Shown one piece after another: positions 1 to 15,040 of a DNA stretch of 64,000 bases (position 1 is its first letter; each line of letters begins with the position of its first letter). The stretch comes from Dirofilaria immitis. Taxonomy: Eukaryota > Nematoda > Chromadorea > Rhabditida > Onchocercidae. A program made the position numbers and the translations under genes. The notes beneath the pieces are model-generated. The model made no database searches, had not been told where the DNA came from, and saw only the letters and a program-made list of their open reading frames with translations. The stretch covers positions 4,156,501 to 4,220,500 of the forward strand of contig JAKNDB010000087.1 of the NCBI GenBank assembly GCA_024305405.1, in the 5' to 3' direction.

Positions 1-140
1 GACCTTTTCAAAATCTATTAAAAAGAAATTATTCAAGAGAATCATCAGTGACGAATTAATTTAAATAAAATTAACAAATTGATTATCAACAGGTGAAACG
101 AAAGGAACCAATTAGTTGATATGAGATATAATTATAAATG

Positions 141-462
<322 letters not shown>

Positions 463-654
463 CAATTAACCAAATCCCATAGAATCGTTGTCGCACTCAA
501 CATTTACATTCTTACCTTCAAAAACAGAATTCGTTGAAAGTGCTGTCTACAAACAGACGAGTGAATAACTAGCCAATTCAGAAATCATTTCGATTCCATT
601 TCATCCTTGGGTCATAAAAACGACGATAACTGAAACCACACAGTGGCCCAGGTT

Positions 655-762
655 TGTTTTCATGTATCTGTACATGTATGTGTGTCTCTTACGTATGTGT
701 TCTTGTATGTATATATGTATGTGTATGTGTATGCGTATGTTTTCAATGCCCACATATGTCTG
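655..762. repeat. Imperfect TATG/TG-rich simple repeat
   Basis: A run of imperfect ATGTGT, ATGTAT and GTATGC units on the plus strand, alternating purine and pyrimidine. It is simple-sequence DNA about 200 bases from the TTA microsatellite, with no coding signal. Confidence 0.75.
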
Positions 763-3700
763 GTGTATGTGTTTATTGTTATTGTATATTTTCCACATAA
801 TGAAGGAAATAATTGCTAAAAATAGGAGAGTTAGGGATAGAGAGCGACGGAAGAAGGAAGGAGTTCAATGAACGATACTTCTATTCCATTGATGGCCTTA
901 ATTTATTGACATATTTAACAAAATTCCAAAAGTTCATATAAGAGGGAGCAGTAAAAGCATTACGAGGTGTTATTTTCTTACATGAATGGCAAGAATTGGC
1001 CATCTAGCTACGAAAGACAGAGATTTAGAAATCTCGATGATTGAATCATTTTCCAGAAACCTTTTTGATTAGCTATGCGACATGAATGAGAAACCTTATC
1101 ATGAGCTTTAGAAGCTCAGGACGTTTTTACTTGTTTCTGATATGAACATGATTTTAACTACGTATTATCTAAAAACTTATTAAAAATATTGCCTTGTTAT
1201 TATTCACTAAATCGTAGCAAACAGTGCCACACAACAAAAACTAGTATGAAGTAAAAAGTAAAATAACTTGCAATTACACTGATCAGTAAGATTATCTGAG
1301 TTTTTGGTGGAGAAAAGATATAAATAAATAAACATGAAAGATCAGGTAAGAAAATTTGTTAATCTTTCACTAAACTCGTATTGTTATCATAATAAATAAA
1401 CATTCTTTGAGTGGCTGTTCAACCACTAACAACAGCCAAGCCTAAAAGACTAAACAGCCAATTTTTTTGGCACTTTTATGACATTGAATCGATCAAAAGT
1501 GAAATGATGAGATGAACTATCTATAAATGCTTAGTAATGGGCTGATCAACAGATCTGTGGTTAGATGAATGTTTGACTATATATTTCTCACTATTACTTC
1601 TATAACAATTGTCCTCAACAACTAAGTTTCATTTTATCGCTACTAGCATAATGGAAAGTATGGCAAATTTTTTACCAATGTCACATATCATTTGATCGGT
1701 TCAAAAGTTGCTCTTTAGAACAAATTTTGGAATATCAAAGTAGAAATAGTGTTTCGAGAATTTGCAATACACCATCAGTTCCATTACAAATTACAAAGAC
1801 TTTCCATGTCATCCATGTTTTTAGACTAGGAATTTTAAATGATTTTCTACCTTGAGAATTAATGAACTTTTCTTATTAATTTAGAATTAAACTGATTTCG
1901 AAAGTAAGGTCGGAGTGAAGATATTCTATGGAATACGACATGAAAAAAAGGGAGAAATGAATCGATGAATTATGAATTAATTATATCATTTAAAAAAAAG
2001 GAGAGAAACTAACCAATGAATTAAAATGAAAAAGTTTTGAAAAAAAAAGTTTTTTTGATGGCAAAGTTTTTGATGACAAATATTCATAGACTGGTTAATG
2101 ATTAAAAATAAAGTTCACAATAAAGTCAATATAATCATTACCGTTATAATCATGACTATGATTATAACTATTTTCAACATCATTAAAAAAGTTAAGTCGT
2201 AATCAAACTTTACGGCATTCTTCATGAAATGTCTGTTATTTTTTCCATTTTTCTATCGTATAATAACATAACATAATTTTGTTTAATTCTTATATAAAAA
2301 GTGACAAATTCCTTCGATTTATTGCAAAAATTTTAATTCATAAAATTTTTATAGTTTCATTATAAAAACTGTTTGAATTTGTGAAGGGCCTATATCAAGT
2401 AGAAGTTTACTAAAGTCTGGCTTATATACACGGTCTTATCGAGTTTTTTTCAGCAGTAAAATTTAAAAACCGATTGTTCATATCGTATCTATTTGAAATG
2501 TCAAAATTCGCAATTATTTCTTATGCAGATGTTTTGAATTGTGAAAGAAGCGAGATTACAGTACATCTGGTAAAATCAACAAATTTCAGATAAAAACATT
2601 AATTGAACTATTGCATTTTTATCATTAGCTTGAATATTTTGCACAGCTATTGAGCATAGTGATAATAAACATAGTCTCGTTATTAATAATAACTTTCAAA
2701 ATTGCAAATTTGACTTATTTAAATGTGTTTCACTTTTTTGATGACCGTTGCTTTGCTAAAAGTTTTACCGGTCGCTAAAAATATTAGGTAAAAGTATCAA
2801 GAATTTTCATTTTGATCTTAAATATGACATAGCATATTCATGCGGAATTAATCATTTCAAACTATGCTTTTCATCAAATAATTTCAACAAAATTTATTTA
2901 ACGAATAAGTGAAAAATAACTAGGCCTATTTCTGGATCTTTTATTTCATTTCGTTAAATGTTACTTTTATCTTTCCCTATTCCTTTATATCATTTTGTTT
3001 CTTATTTTCATCTATTCCTCACCACAGAAACAATTCGGAAAACAGAAAAGTACAACCATTCTATTTTTAAAATTTTGAAATCCACACAATTACGTTGAAA
3101 CTCAACTTTAGTTATTGTTTTTAAACAAATTTTATGAAGTCTCTTTTCACTCTGATACGATACTGCTCTATGCCTTCAAAGCAAAATGGATGGTATAGAA
3201 ATGAAGACAACGAGAAGTCCAAGAACGGCAATTCAAAATTTACTGATTTCAAAATTTTGAACGCGGTTGTGTTTTTCTTTGTTAACTTATATTTCATACC
3301 ATGTCTTTTTGTCGAATTTTCTCATTCATTTCAGAAGTTAATGGAAATCAAGATGAAGGAGAACTTAAATTCAAAAAATCGAAATCGAAATTACTCGAAG
3401 AACTGAAATTTAAAAATATCCAAATTCTTATCTGTCAATTAAATTAGTACGAAACAAACAAAGCAATTAGAAATAAAATAGCATAACAATTTTCCGTAAG
3501 TCAGCAAACTTATCAGAATGTAAGAATAATAGGAATATTTTTTTACAGATAAAACTGGATGTTAAGGAATTTTTGCAACAATTTAATCGATTAGTTGTTA
3601 TTGTTTGATAATCAATTTGTGTGTATTCCAAATCTGCTACATTTCCTTGTTTTCTTTTTATTTACATTCTGAATTGAATAAAAAAAGACAGTACTAAATT

Positions 3701-6700
3701 GATAGAGGGAAAGAAATGATATTATCATGAATTTTCCAGCACAAGCACAAGAACATTCGTAAAAAGGATGGTAAAGTTTAATTTCAGAATATATAAGGAA
3801 GAAGGTATTGTTCCACCATGGATCACTCGCTTTTTCTTCAGCTTTCAAGATAAGATAACTATTAAACGAGATCTTAAGAAAGGAAATTCATATTTTGAAA
3901 TAAGAAACAAAAAGAAAGTATTGCCTATTTGTAAATTTGATAAATATGCTTATTGTGTGATCGCTATCTTATAACTATTGGAAATAAGATCGTTTATGAA
4001 TCAAACTCAAATACAATATTATAGAAGATTTTTGAAAATTTAACTAAGAAACGAATCCTTCAGAAAATTAATAAAGCGTCCACTTTTAAGATTACTACAC
4101 AGAATTTAAAACAAAATTTGTTCCTGAAATTATTTCTGATATGCTATAGCAAATATGATCATCATTTTAGAGATTCTTTCCACATAGCTCTTGTCAAATT
4201 TTTGAATTTATTTGCAAAATACAATAGGTGTTCAATCATTTTATATTTTCTAACTTATTCAGCACACTAGATTGTGTCTCAAGACTAATTCATTTCTTTC
4301 CAAGTTATATTGCATCAAACCAAGTGAAATTACTGTAATAATATTATATAGGATAACATTAGATAATAAAATTAAGTTTATAAATTAAGTATTTAAAATT
4401 GATTATGCAGTTCTGTTAACGTGAATTCTAAGTAATCATTTCATTATAGATAGTAAAATAGCAAAATATAGATTAACTGGCTAAAATGACAATAATGATT
4501 ATACGGTAAATATATAAAAACTATAAGTCAACTGCTCTAGTGAATGAAATGCCTGCATTAGAAATAATTTTATTGTTACAAATGTAAAATAATTTTTAAA
4601 ACAGATTTTTGCAATAATATTGCACGAAGTGTAGCCTGCAATTTCAGAAAGATAACCTACGAGTTGTTTAGAAGAACTTTCTTTGAGGATTGAATGAGGC
4701 ATTAAGCGTTTTGCTTTTGCTTTAGAGGCAATGTTTGGCTGGCTTGATCGACGGGGCCTGACAATGATAAAAACGCTGAATTCATGTCCAAATCATTGCT
4801 GTTACATTTTCCGGATTTACTCCTCGTATGATTGTTTGTTGATTCACCGCGAATGCAAGATGTCAGCAAGTGCAGTTTGAAGGAAATTTTCGTCAGAATT
4901 TAATTCTCATTCAATAACGATCAGATTATGAGCGCTCGTAAATCTGAAACTCATAATTGCGTTTAAAAAAACGAGGCTGTCAAATCTTCAGAGATACAAC
5001 ATAGAAGTGAACTCAATCACCGATATTTTCATGCATGATAAATGATGCCAAATTAATGAATAATAAATTTAGAGTTTATGCATCAAATAAGTATCCTTTA
5101 ACGAGAAATAATACTGTAGTTATTTCTCAAATCCTATAATAATTTTATGTTCAGTGACAAACTTTGCTATTGATTAATAACTATAACCACTTTACAAGTC
5201 GATGAATAGTATAACGCAGGACTCATTTGCTTCCTGTTTGCTACGGAAAGAATTCTTGATGATGATGAATTTGTCAGTTAACAAGAATGATTATGATAAA
5301 CCCTAAATTCAAACCAAAATATCCAAACAGCTGAAAAAAATTGACTGACAGAATGACGTCGTGGCAAATACTTGACAAAACTAACGAATGAATGATGGAT
5401 AAATGTGTTCTGTTGACTTCAGAGCAGATACTCGCACTTTGCTTATGTACTTACTTCAAACGCTGGCCAATAAATTCGACTGTTATATTATGATTCTTGG
5501 ACGTCACGTAATAATTCCATTAGTTCTGAATATTTCGACAAGCTAAGAAAGCATTGAGGCTATACTTCAAAAACATAAGCATCAATGATTTAGCGGATAA
5601 GAAAAAGAACTGCTTAAAAATTATTAATTGTGGAGTAACTGATGGAGAAAAAATTTATCTATGAAAAATGATGAACGACTGATTATTTTTCAACAACTGT
5701 TCAGCTTCAATTACATTCTAAGCAAGCAATATTCTTTAATAATAAGTACTACTAGTGCTATTATTTGGTGATGAGTGCTAATACGTCATCCGATGATAGT
5801 TATCTATAATGATATTGTATTTTGATTATCTTATCAATCCGTCATCCATCCTTTCTTTTTTGGCATAAATCTAAGAGACAATATTGAAGAAATGTGACAT
5901 CTCATCTATCATCACCACACATTTGCATTTTCTGATGTCTATTTGGGGAATTATCGAAGTCTGCGAAAGCTATATGTTCTACCATCATTTTGGGATAATG
6001 ACATACAATATAAAAATTAATAATTTACATATTATTTAAGCAGACAGACAATTCAGTAGTGAAGTAAAGGATTACATTAGTAAATTTAATTTGTTGTTAT
6101 TAAAATTAAGATATGAGTAGAAAGGAAATAGTTCATGTTCAATAAATTTTAGTGAAAAGTAATAACAAACTCGATCTCAAAAAAAAATAAAAGTTTTAAA
6201 CAGTTAGTGGACAGAATACATTTCAAAATTCTCTTGTTAAATTGTATTGATAAAATCTGATTTTCAGTTTTCACGTTTCAAATATGCCAACAATTTTAGT
6301 TTTTTAATTTCAAAAATTTCTTTCAAATTACAACAAAATTAATGCAACATAATCTAAAAATACCTTTTTCTACGATCAATGTTCTAAACGCTTCAAAAAT
6401 AAGACCTGATATATAACATTTAAGGTTCGCTATTTAAAATTTGAGCAACCACAGAAAAGTAAATACACCTGGATTCAAAATTTAAAATATTGGAGAAGAA
6501 TCTCGGCACTGCTAAAAGAATCATAACTTCAGCAAAGGAAAAAATATAAGATCCGAATTTTGAAATTTATCAAAAGTTTAATGCGCATCAAGAATGAACT
6601 CCATTGCTGCAACTTTTCCATTTTTTATCTTTCTTTTGAATCTCCACATATCATTAATTATTCTCCTTTCGCCAACTTGTTAATACAGAGTATTATCTTG

Positions 6701-9700
6701 AAACTTCCTTTCAATTTTTTTATAAATATCAAATTTGAAAAAAGAAATTAGTAATGTTTCTTCAGATTACTTGATTCCGATTAAATAACAGAAAAGAATG
6801 AAGAAGGAAATAATGGAGTAATTTGAAGTAAGGAAGTAGGTTAAGTTAATTTAACTTTAATGTCATTTAAAACAGCTTGCAATGATTCCAAATTTTTTAA
6901 ATAAGAAAATTTAGGAATTCATTATCAAAGATTATAAGATTTATAAAAAGAGCGAAAAGAATAGATTTCAATAGCAGCTGCCATCTTCATTACATCTCAC
7001 TTCCTGATTCAAAGATAATTTTAACAGTTTGGCAACAACAGCACAATAATTAGTCAAATGAGATGTTCGACTAAAATTTGAATTCAAAAATACTATTTTC
7101 AAAAATTTGTGAACTTATAGCTTCTTATTAGTTTAAGCAAACAACTGATGCAGCATCACTTTTTTCTTTTTAGTATCCTTTGACTACACTCAGTCAGATT
7201 TAATGGAGAAGGGATTAGCACTTCTTGACCAAAATTTGATGAAGATTGAAAGACGGTTGCAGCTGTAGCTGCAGCATTATTGCACACCTTACAAACATCA
7301 TCAATTTTCGCAGTTTTTTTTTTGTTTTCTAATGAAAGCAAAGATGAAAGGATATTTTTATCATATTAATAAGCATATATCAAATGGTCTGACAAGTTTT
7401 TTCATTTAATTTCACAATTTGTCGTAATTCTTTTAAAACTTATTGGTATCACTGCACTTTTCTACTAGATTAGAATTTTTTTCCGAAAGAAGATATGTAA
7501 AATTTCAATTAAAAAATGAAAATTTGAAAAATTACTTTCCATCATCGATAACGTAGAAGATATTATATCAGTAGTACTGAAAAAATGTTTAGTAATAACG
7601 GAATTATCAAAATAGTAATAATAACTTAGATCATAAATAGATGGATTATCAAGAAGTCTGGTAAAGTTTTTTATATCGAAGCCTAATATTATCATCACAT
7701 TGAAATTTTTTATACCGAAAGTGATTTGTAATCCTTGAATCCTTTTATAGACTAATTCAATTTCATCTAAAGATGTATTTCAATACAGAGAAAAAAATGA
7801 AATTTCTATCTTTTCATTATATTTAATTGAAAGTATCGCTTGCAAGAGATTTTCATTTAGATTCAAATGACTGGAAAATAGACGGAAAGGATAACTTTCA
7901 AGAAACGATGTTTAAGGAGAAAGATTTTATTGAAAGGAACTAATTTTTTAATTTGCTGAAATCCGAAGAGATGCAATTAATACTCCCTATAATTTTTCGC
8001 TTGAGCAAAGAGTAATTTACTCATGGACATTTCATAAACTAAGGTATAATCAATCGATCGAATGATTTATTGGTTTTTTTTTTCGGTTATCTCAAAAATC
8101 TTCACCAATTTTTCAATTTTACGTATTTCCATAAAGTAACAGCACTTTTTCAGCTTAAATTAAATAAAAAGATTTATCATTTTTTCCGCTTTCATCGCTC
8201 ATACTGAAAACCCCAGTCCTTGAAACTTTCGATTCTCGGTCAGTTTCAAAATATTTTTGTCATATTTAATTTCTCATTTTCTTGAGAAAATTGACTTGAT
8301 TAATTATTAGACAATAAAAAACAATACAAAATGGTTTGTTACAAAGTCTGATAAATCAATCATATAATGTGTAAAAAGATGAATGTTGAAAAACTGTAAC
8401 AATGGCATCGATGTAAAAGAAATATAATAAAAATGTGAAGGGAATTAAAAGGATTAAAAAGAAAAATTTGGTATAGGTAATTAATGTAAGTATAAAAAAT
8501 TTATGAACAAAAAAATTTACCTTTCAAAGCGCAGTTATCCAGACTAATGGTAGCGGTAGAGACTTTTAATATTTTCTTCATTAAATGGTTAACAGAGCAT
8601 AGCAGAATGAAAGCAATCAGATAGGAAAGTATTTAAATATTTATGAATATATGCATGCAAATTTTAAAATACGTGTGGATATATTGGTGAATATCTGTTC
8701 CCAAAGATTTATTTTCCAAAAAAATACGGATTGATTTTGCATTATTCAGTATTGAGTTACTAAAAGCTCAAATGCAACTCTAAGATAAAGATTGTATCTT
8801 AAAAAAGATGTCGTTCAGATAAAATCAGCGGTTAAACTTTGACTCGCCAAAGGGTAACTTTTCTGACTAGTATATACTTGAAATATCGGTTAAAAGTGTG
8901 TAAGAATGACAGAATAAGCAGATTCTATCTAAAGGAACTCTCATGTAAGAAAACATACCTTGCAGCAATTCTTTGTCTGCACAAGCACTTCATCAACATT
9001 TAAAATTGTATATCGCCTTGCCAATCAGTTTATCCGTGAAAATGTAAGAGTTAGTATTTTACAGTTGTTCACTATATTTCCAATATTTTTTGCCCCGAGT
9101 GCCGAACTCAGATATTTCAAATGTTAGATGCACTTTATGCGTTTGAATCTTAATATACTTGTTGTTGATTCATCAATGACACAATATTTCTTTCAGATGA
9201 AGAAAATTGAAAAGCATCGCATGGTAAGAGATATATCCGAGAAACAATAATTTGTCGGAAGAAATGTAATTTATTGAATAAAAATAATTGATGAGAACAG
9301 AATTGCCTTAATGAATAAGGCAATTTTTGTATTAATTCCATTCTCCTTGGTAAAACCTTAAAATTGTCAATATGTTTAATAAAATCGCGTGATATTATTA
9401 TGGGACAAGAACAAATTCCATATAATATACCAAAAGAAGAAACTTACCGAGACGAATTGAATAAGTGGGCCTGAGATGTTTGGCTGATGAAACTGTTGAA
9501 CATGCCGGAATGAATGGAAAATGAGAAGTATGGTGAATAAAGGAAAGAATCTGGAGGACCGGAGTAGATATGACTGCGTATATTTTCCACAGGATGTCTA
9601 TTACATTTTTATTTTTTTAACTTAATCCAGTAAATTGGAAAAAGTTTTCTTCCTCTCCTTATAGATTTATTAGTTTTAAGTTATTCTAAAACAAATGAAA

Positions 9701-12700
9701 AGTTATGAAATTAACGCAGATTGTGATCACTACAACGGATATATATGATATATATTTTGTCTGATGAACCTATGAATATAAAAATATTAGAAGCATATTC
9801 GATGTTAAAATTCCTGGGATCAAATGCAAGAACTCAATGCTTTATAACGATAATCAATTTTCAAAAATAGGAATATTCGTTGGACATCTAGCATATGAAA
9901 CTTCGTTTTCAATCAAATAGTGATTCACACAGCATCTTTTAATTATAGACGAATTTCTAGAAGAGAAGAGAGAAACGAAGTTTCTTTTCACAGCATTTCT
10001 TTCAAAATGAAAAATTATGCAAAAGCAGTGTTGCTTCAACTGCTTCATAATTACTGCTGTGCTCAATGATGCAATTCTTAAAATTATTCTCTTTATATTC
10101 TCCTAGCTGTTAACATATTTCATTTCATCAATTACTCGATAAATTATATTCAAATGTGTAAAATAATCACAATATATCCTGCACATTTCAGATGTCGTTT
10201 AAAATTTCGTACATAATCAATCAAATACTTCCTTTTAGGATAACCAAAGATCTGCCAATTTATATTTTCTCTTTAATCTACAGAACTAATTAGTTTGCTA
10301 ATAATACATTCTCACAAGCGAAAAAAAAACGAAATATGTTGAATGAGTTCAAAGTGTGCAATCCATAATAAGTTAAAATATATAAATCAAGTTCCTATAT
10401 TTTTGTAATTCACCACTTTTTCTGCATGTGAAAAATTCGTAAATATGGACCGAATAATTCTTGCACATTGCAGTTTTTCAGAAAAAATTTTATCGTTTGA
10501 ATAGTAAAAATATTGTAGGAATTAATAAATAAGCAAAAATGAGTCTTTGATAAGAACGATTGCAATATTACTACAACGAAAGGGATATAATTAAAAACTT
10601 AATATCATCGGTAATTTAAAGCCTTTTTAATTTACTTGGCAATTGTATTTAGTCAGATTTTTGAATTATTTTTCAAAACAAGTTGCTTAATAACGAAAGT
10701 TTGAATCTAGCAACTAAAGAGAATTTGCGTATAAGTGTATATTGCTCGCCACAATCGTTCATTTTTTTGGAAATAAAAGATTTATTATTTCTCCTGAAAT
10801 TGATAATTAAAATATTGTTCTATAGAGGCGATGGAATTTTGCGGTACGATTTCTCAATCTCATAGATTATTTTTTGGTGATTGTTAAATTTCAGTAAGTA
10901 TTAAAAACCTTTCGAATTCATATATATATATTGTCATCTTTGAAGCGATAATGATGCTTGCGAGTAGTTTTAAAGGTGAGCATAAGAACTTAAATTATAT
11001 GATATTTATGACTGAATGCATGAGTAACATTACAAAGTTCATCACATATCCTAAGTGTCAACACATCCTCATTGTAATTAATTTGAATCGTTTAATCGAA
11101 TAAATATATAAAATTTGAAACTTAAATTTTATGCGAATATCATTCTGTGACAACAAACAACACAGCTGGCAACATTGGTGTTGAGTGTAATTTATGTTTA
11201 ATGTTAACTAATAAATAAATAAACAGCATATGTTTACTACTAGTTTACTTTTTGCAGTGTATTGCTTTTGCGATGCATTCTAGCAATTTACTTAACCTAT
11301 GACAAGAAAAACGGATTGATATCGAGAGCATATATAGTGCGAGAATTAATGAACAAATTTTTCTGACTTAATTTATAATAACTAGCGATCCTTTTAAAAC
11401 ATAATGAATATAGTCCATTTAGGAAATGAAACCGAGAAAGAAATTACTTATTAATTAAAGATGATTGCTTAATGATAGAAAATAACGTAGAAAAAGAGTT
11501 AGATTCGGTGACAAAGACAAATATACCTTTTAAGTGAAGAGCTATTCATCAGCAACATATAATTTTAAAATCGATATAGAAGGACTCTTAAAATTTTCTG
11601 TCAATTCAGTCATCAAAGATTGGAATTCACTGTCAACATCTTTCAGCAAGTACTTTACTTTGTCAACAAAGCATGGAAATTTTTTTCTTAATTTTTTTTC
11701 TTAATGCAATACAGCTCTTGAAGATCGGTTTAGGAAAGCTTTAAAAGAATAGAAAACGAAACTTCTGAGAAATTAAACCGGGGATAGCGACATTCGTTGT
11801 CGGATTCGGATATCTTTTTTCATCCATATTTTATGTATAGAATTACTGCATGACTGTTAAAGATGACGAATATAATAGAGAGAGACATGTTAATATTTCC
11901 GAAATACCAAAGTTGTGCAATATGCATTAAGCTCAGTGCTGAGGAGGTTGGCAAAGTTTTTGACGAATTAATAGGTTGTTATTTAGAAACATTTCGTAGT
12001 TTCAGCAATGAAACAATATAAACTGGGTGAATATTATGCGCTACATTGGTAGCTGGAAATCTTAGCAGCGATGAGAATATTAAAGTTTACAAGAATTGAA
12101 TCGAAGGTGAAATAATGATATAAACATGGAAAATGCAAGGGATCATCGAGGACAAGGAAGGAGAGAAGAGAAGGTAAGCAACAAGGTATGTCACCGAGTT
12201 GGTAAGTAAAGTACTTAAGTAAATGGATAAATTGTACAAGCATAGCAAGACTGATCGATATTTGCAGAGGACGGAGGCTCAGAAAGCGGAATTAGTAATC
12301 GTAGAGAGAGCCAGTATGTATGCTGTTACTGGAGCACATCATATGCTAAAAAGTGTTTTCTTTTCGACACACCTGGGAATATACTTTCTTGATTTTATTA
12401 AAAATAGATTTTTTCCCGTCGTACACCACCCCAAAAGGCATTCTTCGAAAATGTCCGCTTTTCTCATAAGCAATAAGGTCATGGGAAATCGCTGCGATAT
12501 TTTGACATCAAGATTTTCATTCTGACCAATAGGGAATAAAATCCATAGCTTGTCATGTCTGTTTCATTCATTCAAAATATCGCAGAAATAATTGCCTATG
12601 AGTCAATTCAGAAGCTATATCTTTTCAAACTATGACGAGTCATACGATATCTGGCAAGGAAGTAATTTCTTCGAATTCAAGATTTCCGTACCAGGTGGTG

Positions 12701-14963
12701 AGAAGAACATCGGTGTCTATCACCATTTTTCGTAACTTATCGAATATTTGAAAAAGAAGAAATAGAGAAAGGATATTACTGCAGATTCAATACGATGATG
12801 AACCATCGACATCCCATCTCAGTTTTAGTTTCTTAAATAGCGTAAATCCGAAAGAGATTAAAGTATTGTTTATGAAGTGGTCAGTGTTTTGCTATCAAGA
12901 AATATCCAGCTGAAGAAGTAAACATTGGTCATAATTCAGACTGAAAAATAAATAGTGATTAAATCAAGTATTAACAAAAGGAGAGAAGCGAAAGAGATTT
13001 AGTTATCTGAATTTTCTTTTTTTTCTCTATTCAGAGATAAGTACCAAGAAAGAATGTCAAAAATATCAAAGAATTCTGGATATGAATTATCGTTTCAAAA
13101 CTACTAAAATGAACAAATATTCCGGTTGGACGCACAATCTTGACAATCAGGCTAATCATTCATTAAAGTATGACATTTTTAATGAATTTAGGTTGAAAAA
13201 TTCCCTAATACTATATGAAGGGAAATCCACTATACCACTATCATTAGTTGGTGCTACTAATAGAATTCAATGCTAGGTACAACTGCATATTCACAAATTC
13301 TCGAGAAAAAAGTTCGGGACATGCGGCTGTCAAAGTTCTTGGCTTTCTGTTATGAAATGTAACTAGAGTGCCTAGTCTTCATCAACATGGAGCAGTACAA
13401 CATTAACTTTTGAAAAATTTAAGCACCCATTTGTTTGCGCTATTTACAAATCGAAAATTGAACCAAGAATAAATTAGAAGGATTGAATGAACAAGGGGCA
13501 AACATTAACTTTACAAGAAAATATTTCATTCATGCTGCAAAAACTTTTCATACTTGACTCCATCAATAAAAAAATAAGATAAAGTTTGATTGTGATTAAT
13601 AAATAAGTAAAAGATGAGGTAATCGAAAACAAGAAAAATGTAAAGTTTGAATTCAAACTTTTTGTTGAAAAATGTTTGTAAATGAAATGGCATTTGGACA
13701 GAAAAAAAGCAAGAGTTGTGTCAGGAGGGTTGAATTTAGCAGAAAAACATGAAAAATGCATAGAACTGCGAAGCAATTTTTTCCGAAAATATTTTTCATG
13801 CGGCGGTTGAACTTTCAACCGCTTTACGTTCATTTATTTAATCCAAAATCACGATTACTATTTAATCGCAACGAGAAGCTCATAACGTTTCTGATGATAA
13901 TAGTCAAGTTTGAAAAATAAATATTGGAAATACTGATGTTTTTGATGGATCTATGCCACAAACTCCATGACTCCATTAGACGATATATTTCCACAAAAAT
14001 GAAACTCTGGTTGAAAAATGATTACTTCATCTAAAGTATTAGATATATATATTGAAACAATATAATTGGATAGGTGGATCTAAACATCTTTCAAGTTGTT
14101 AGACCAGTGAGCATCCATATTCTTTGCTTTTTCCCACAATTGATCATGGGAATAAAGCAATGATTACAATAAATGAAATATAAGCAAGTGGCCCAATATG
14201 CTCTTCCCAGTTTTGGCCAAATAGATGTTTCTAATGATGATATCTTTTAGGAAAGAGTGGTTCTGCAACATTCACATATTTCGGAACGTAAAGAATCCAT
14301 TTCTGCTCATCCATTTAGTCTAATTCAGTTCCATTTAATCCTACTTTATTTGCATATTGCTCTCTTGTTTTCTCTATTGATTTGACTACTGATTAGATTA
14401 GACTCAATGATTTGATCTGCTTTACTTTTTCTGTCCTTGAGGCAAATTAAACACAATTTGATTTTATCTAATCCGACTTATCTCTCGAAAAGCTTTGCTA
14501 ATTCGATTGTATTAAATTACGTTGAATTAAAAGATATTTCAAATTTTCGATTTTTTTGTTCACTTCTTTGCCAACTTTACTCTCATTTTTTTCTGCTTTT
14601 CTCTATGTCACTATTTTGCTTTATTGGTATATCATTCATTAAATTTTCACTTTCTCATGATAATTTGTTGGAATAAATTATCACTTTGCAGAAACGAGAA
14701 ATTTCGAGATTCTAAGCAATCTGAAAGTCTTCGCTTTTTCTAGCTAAATTCAAGAAAGTAGGAAGCAATATCAAAGCAGTGATAAGGTAAACAGTTAAAA
14801 AATTCAGTATAAAAAAGAAAAAATCACTTCCGGAATAAAGGACACATTACTTTATACGTAATAAGTCAGTTGTTCAATATTTAAATTGTCCAAAGGAAAT
14901 ATTTCTTCTTTATATAAAGGTTCTCAAATCTGCCAGCTAATCTGTAAAGAACTATTTTATTTA

Positions 14964-15040
14964 CAAATCTCACATATAATACTGAAAAAGCTTTCAAATC
15001 TCATATACAATAGTGAAAAAGCCTTCAAATCTCATACAGT
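14964..15040. repeat. Short tandem repeat, 31-bp unit, ~2.5 copies
   Basis: Two 31-base units starting CAAATCTCA and ending GAAAAAGCNTT lie back to back (14,964-14,994 and 14,995-15,025), followed by a partial third copy to about 15,040. The units differ at a handful of positions. No coding or regulatory role is visible. Confidence 0.85.

Noticed and set aside
12223..12525. 100-codon plus-strand frame with a mixed, less AT-rich composition
   Set aside because: No recognised motif and no splice or trans-splice support; homology search would be needed to revive it.
13474..13833. 119-codon minus-strand frame
   Set aside because: No domain, no acceptor near the start codon and no neighbouring exons; length is within chance for this base composition.
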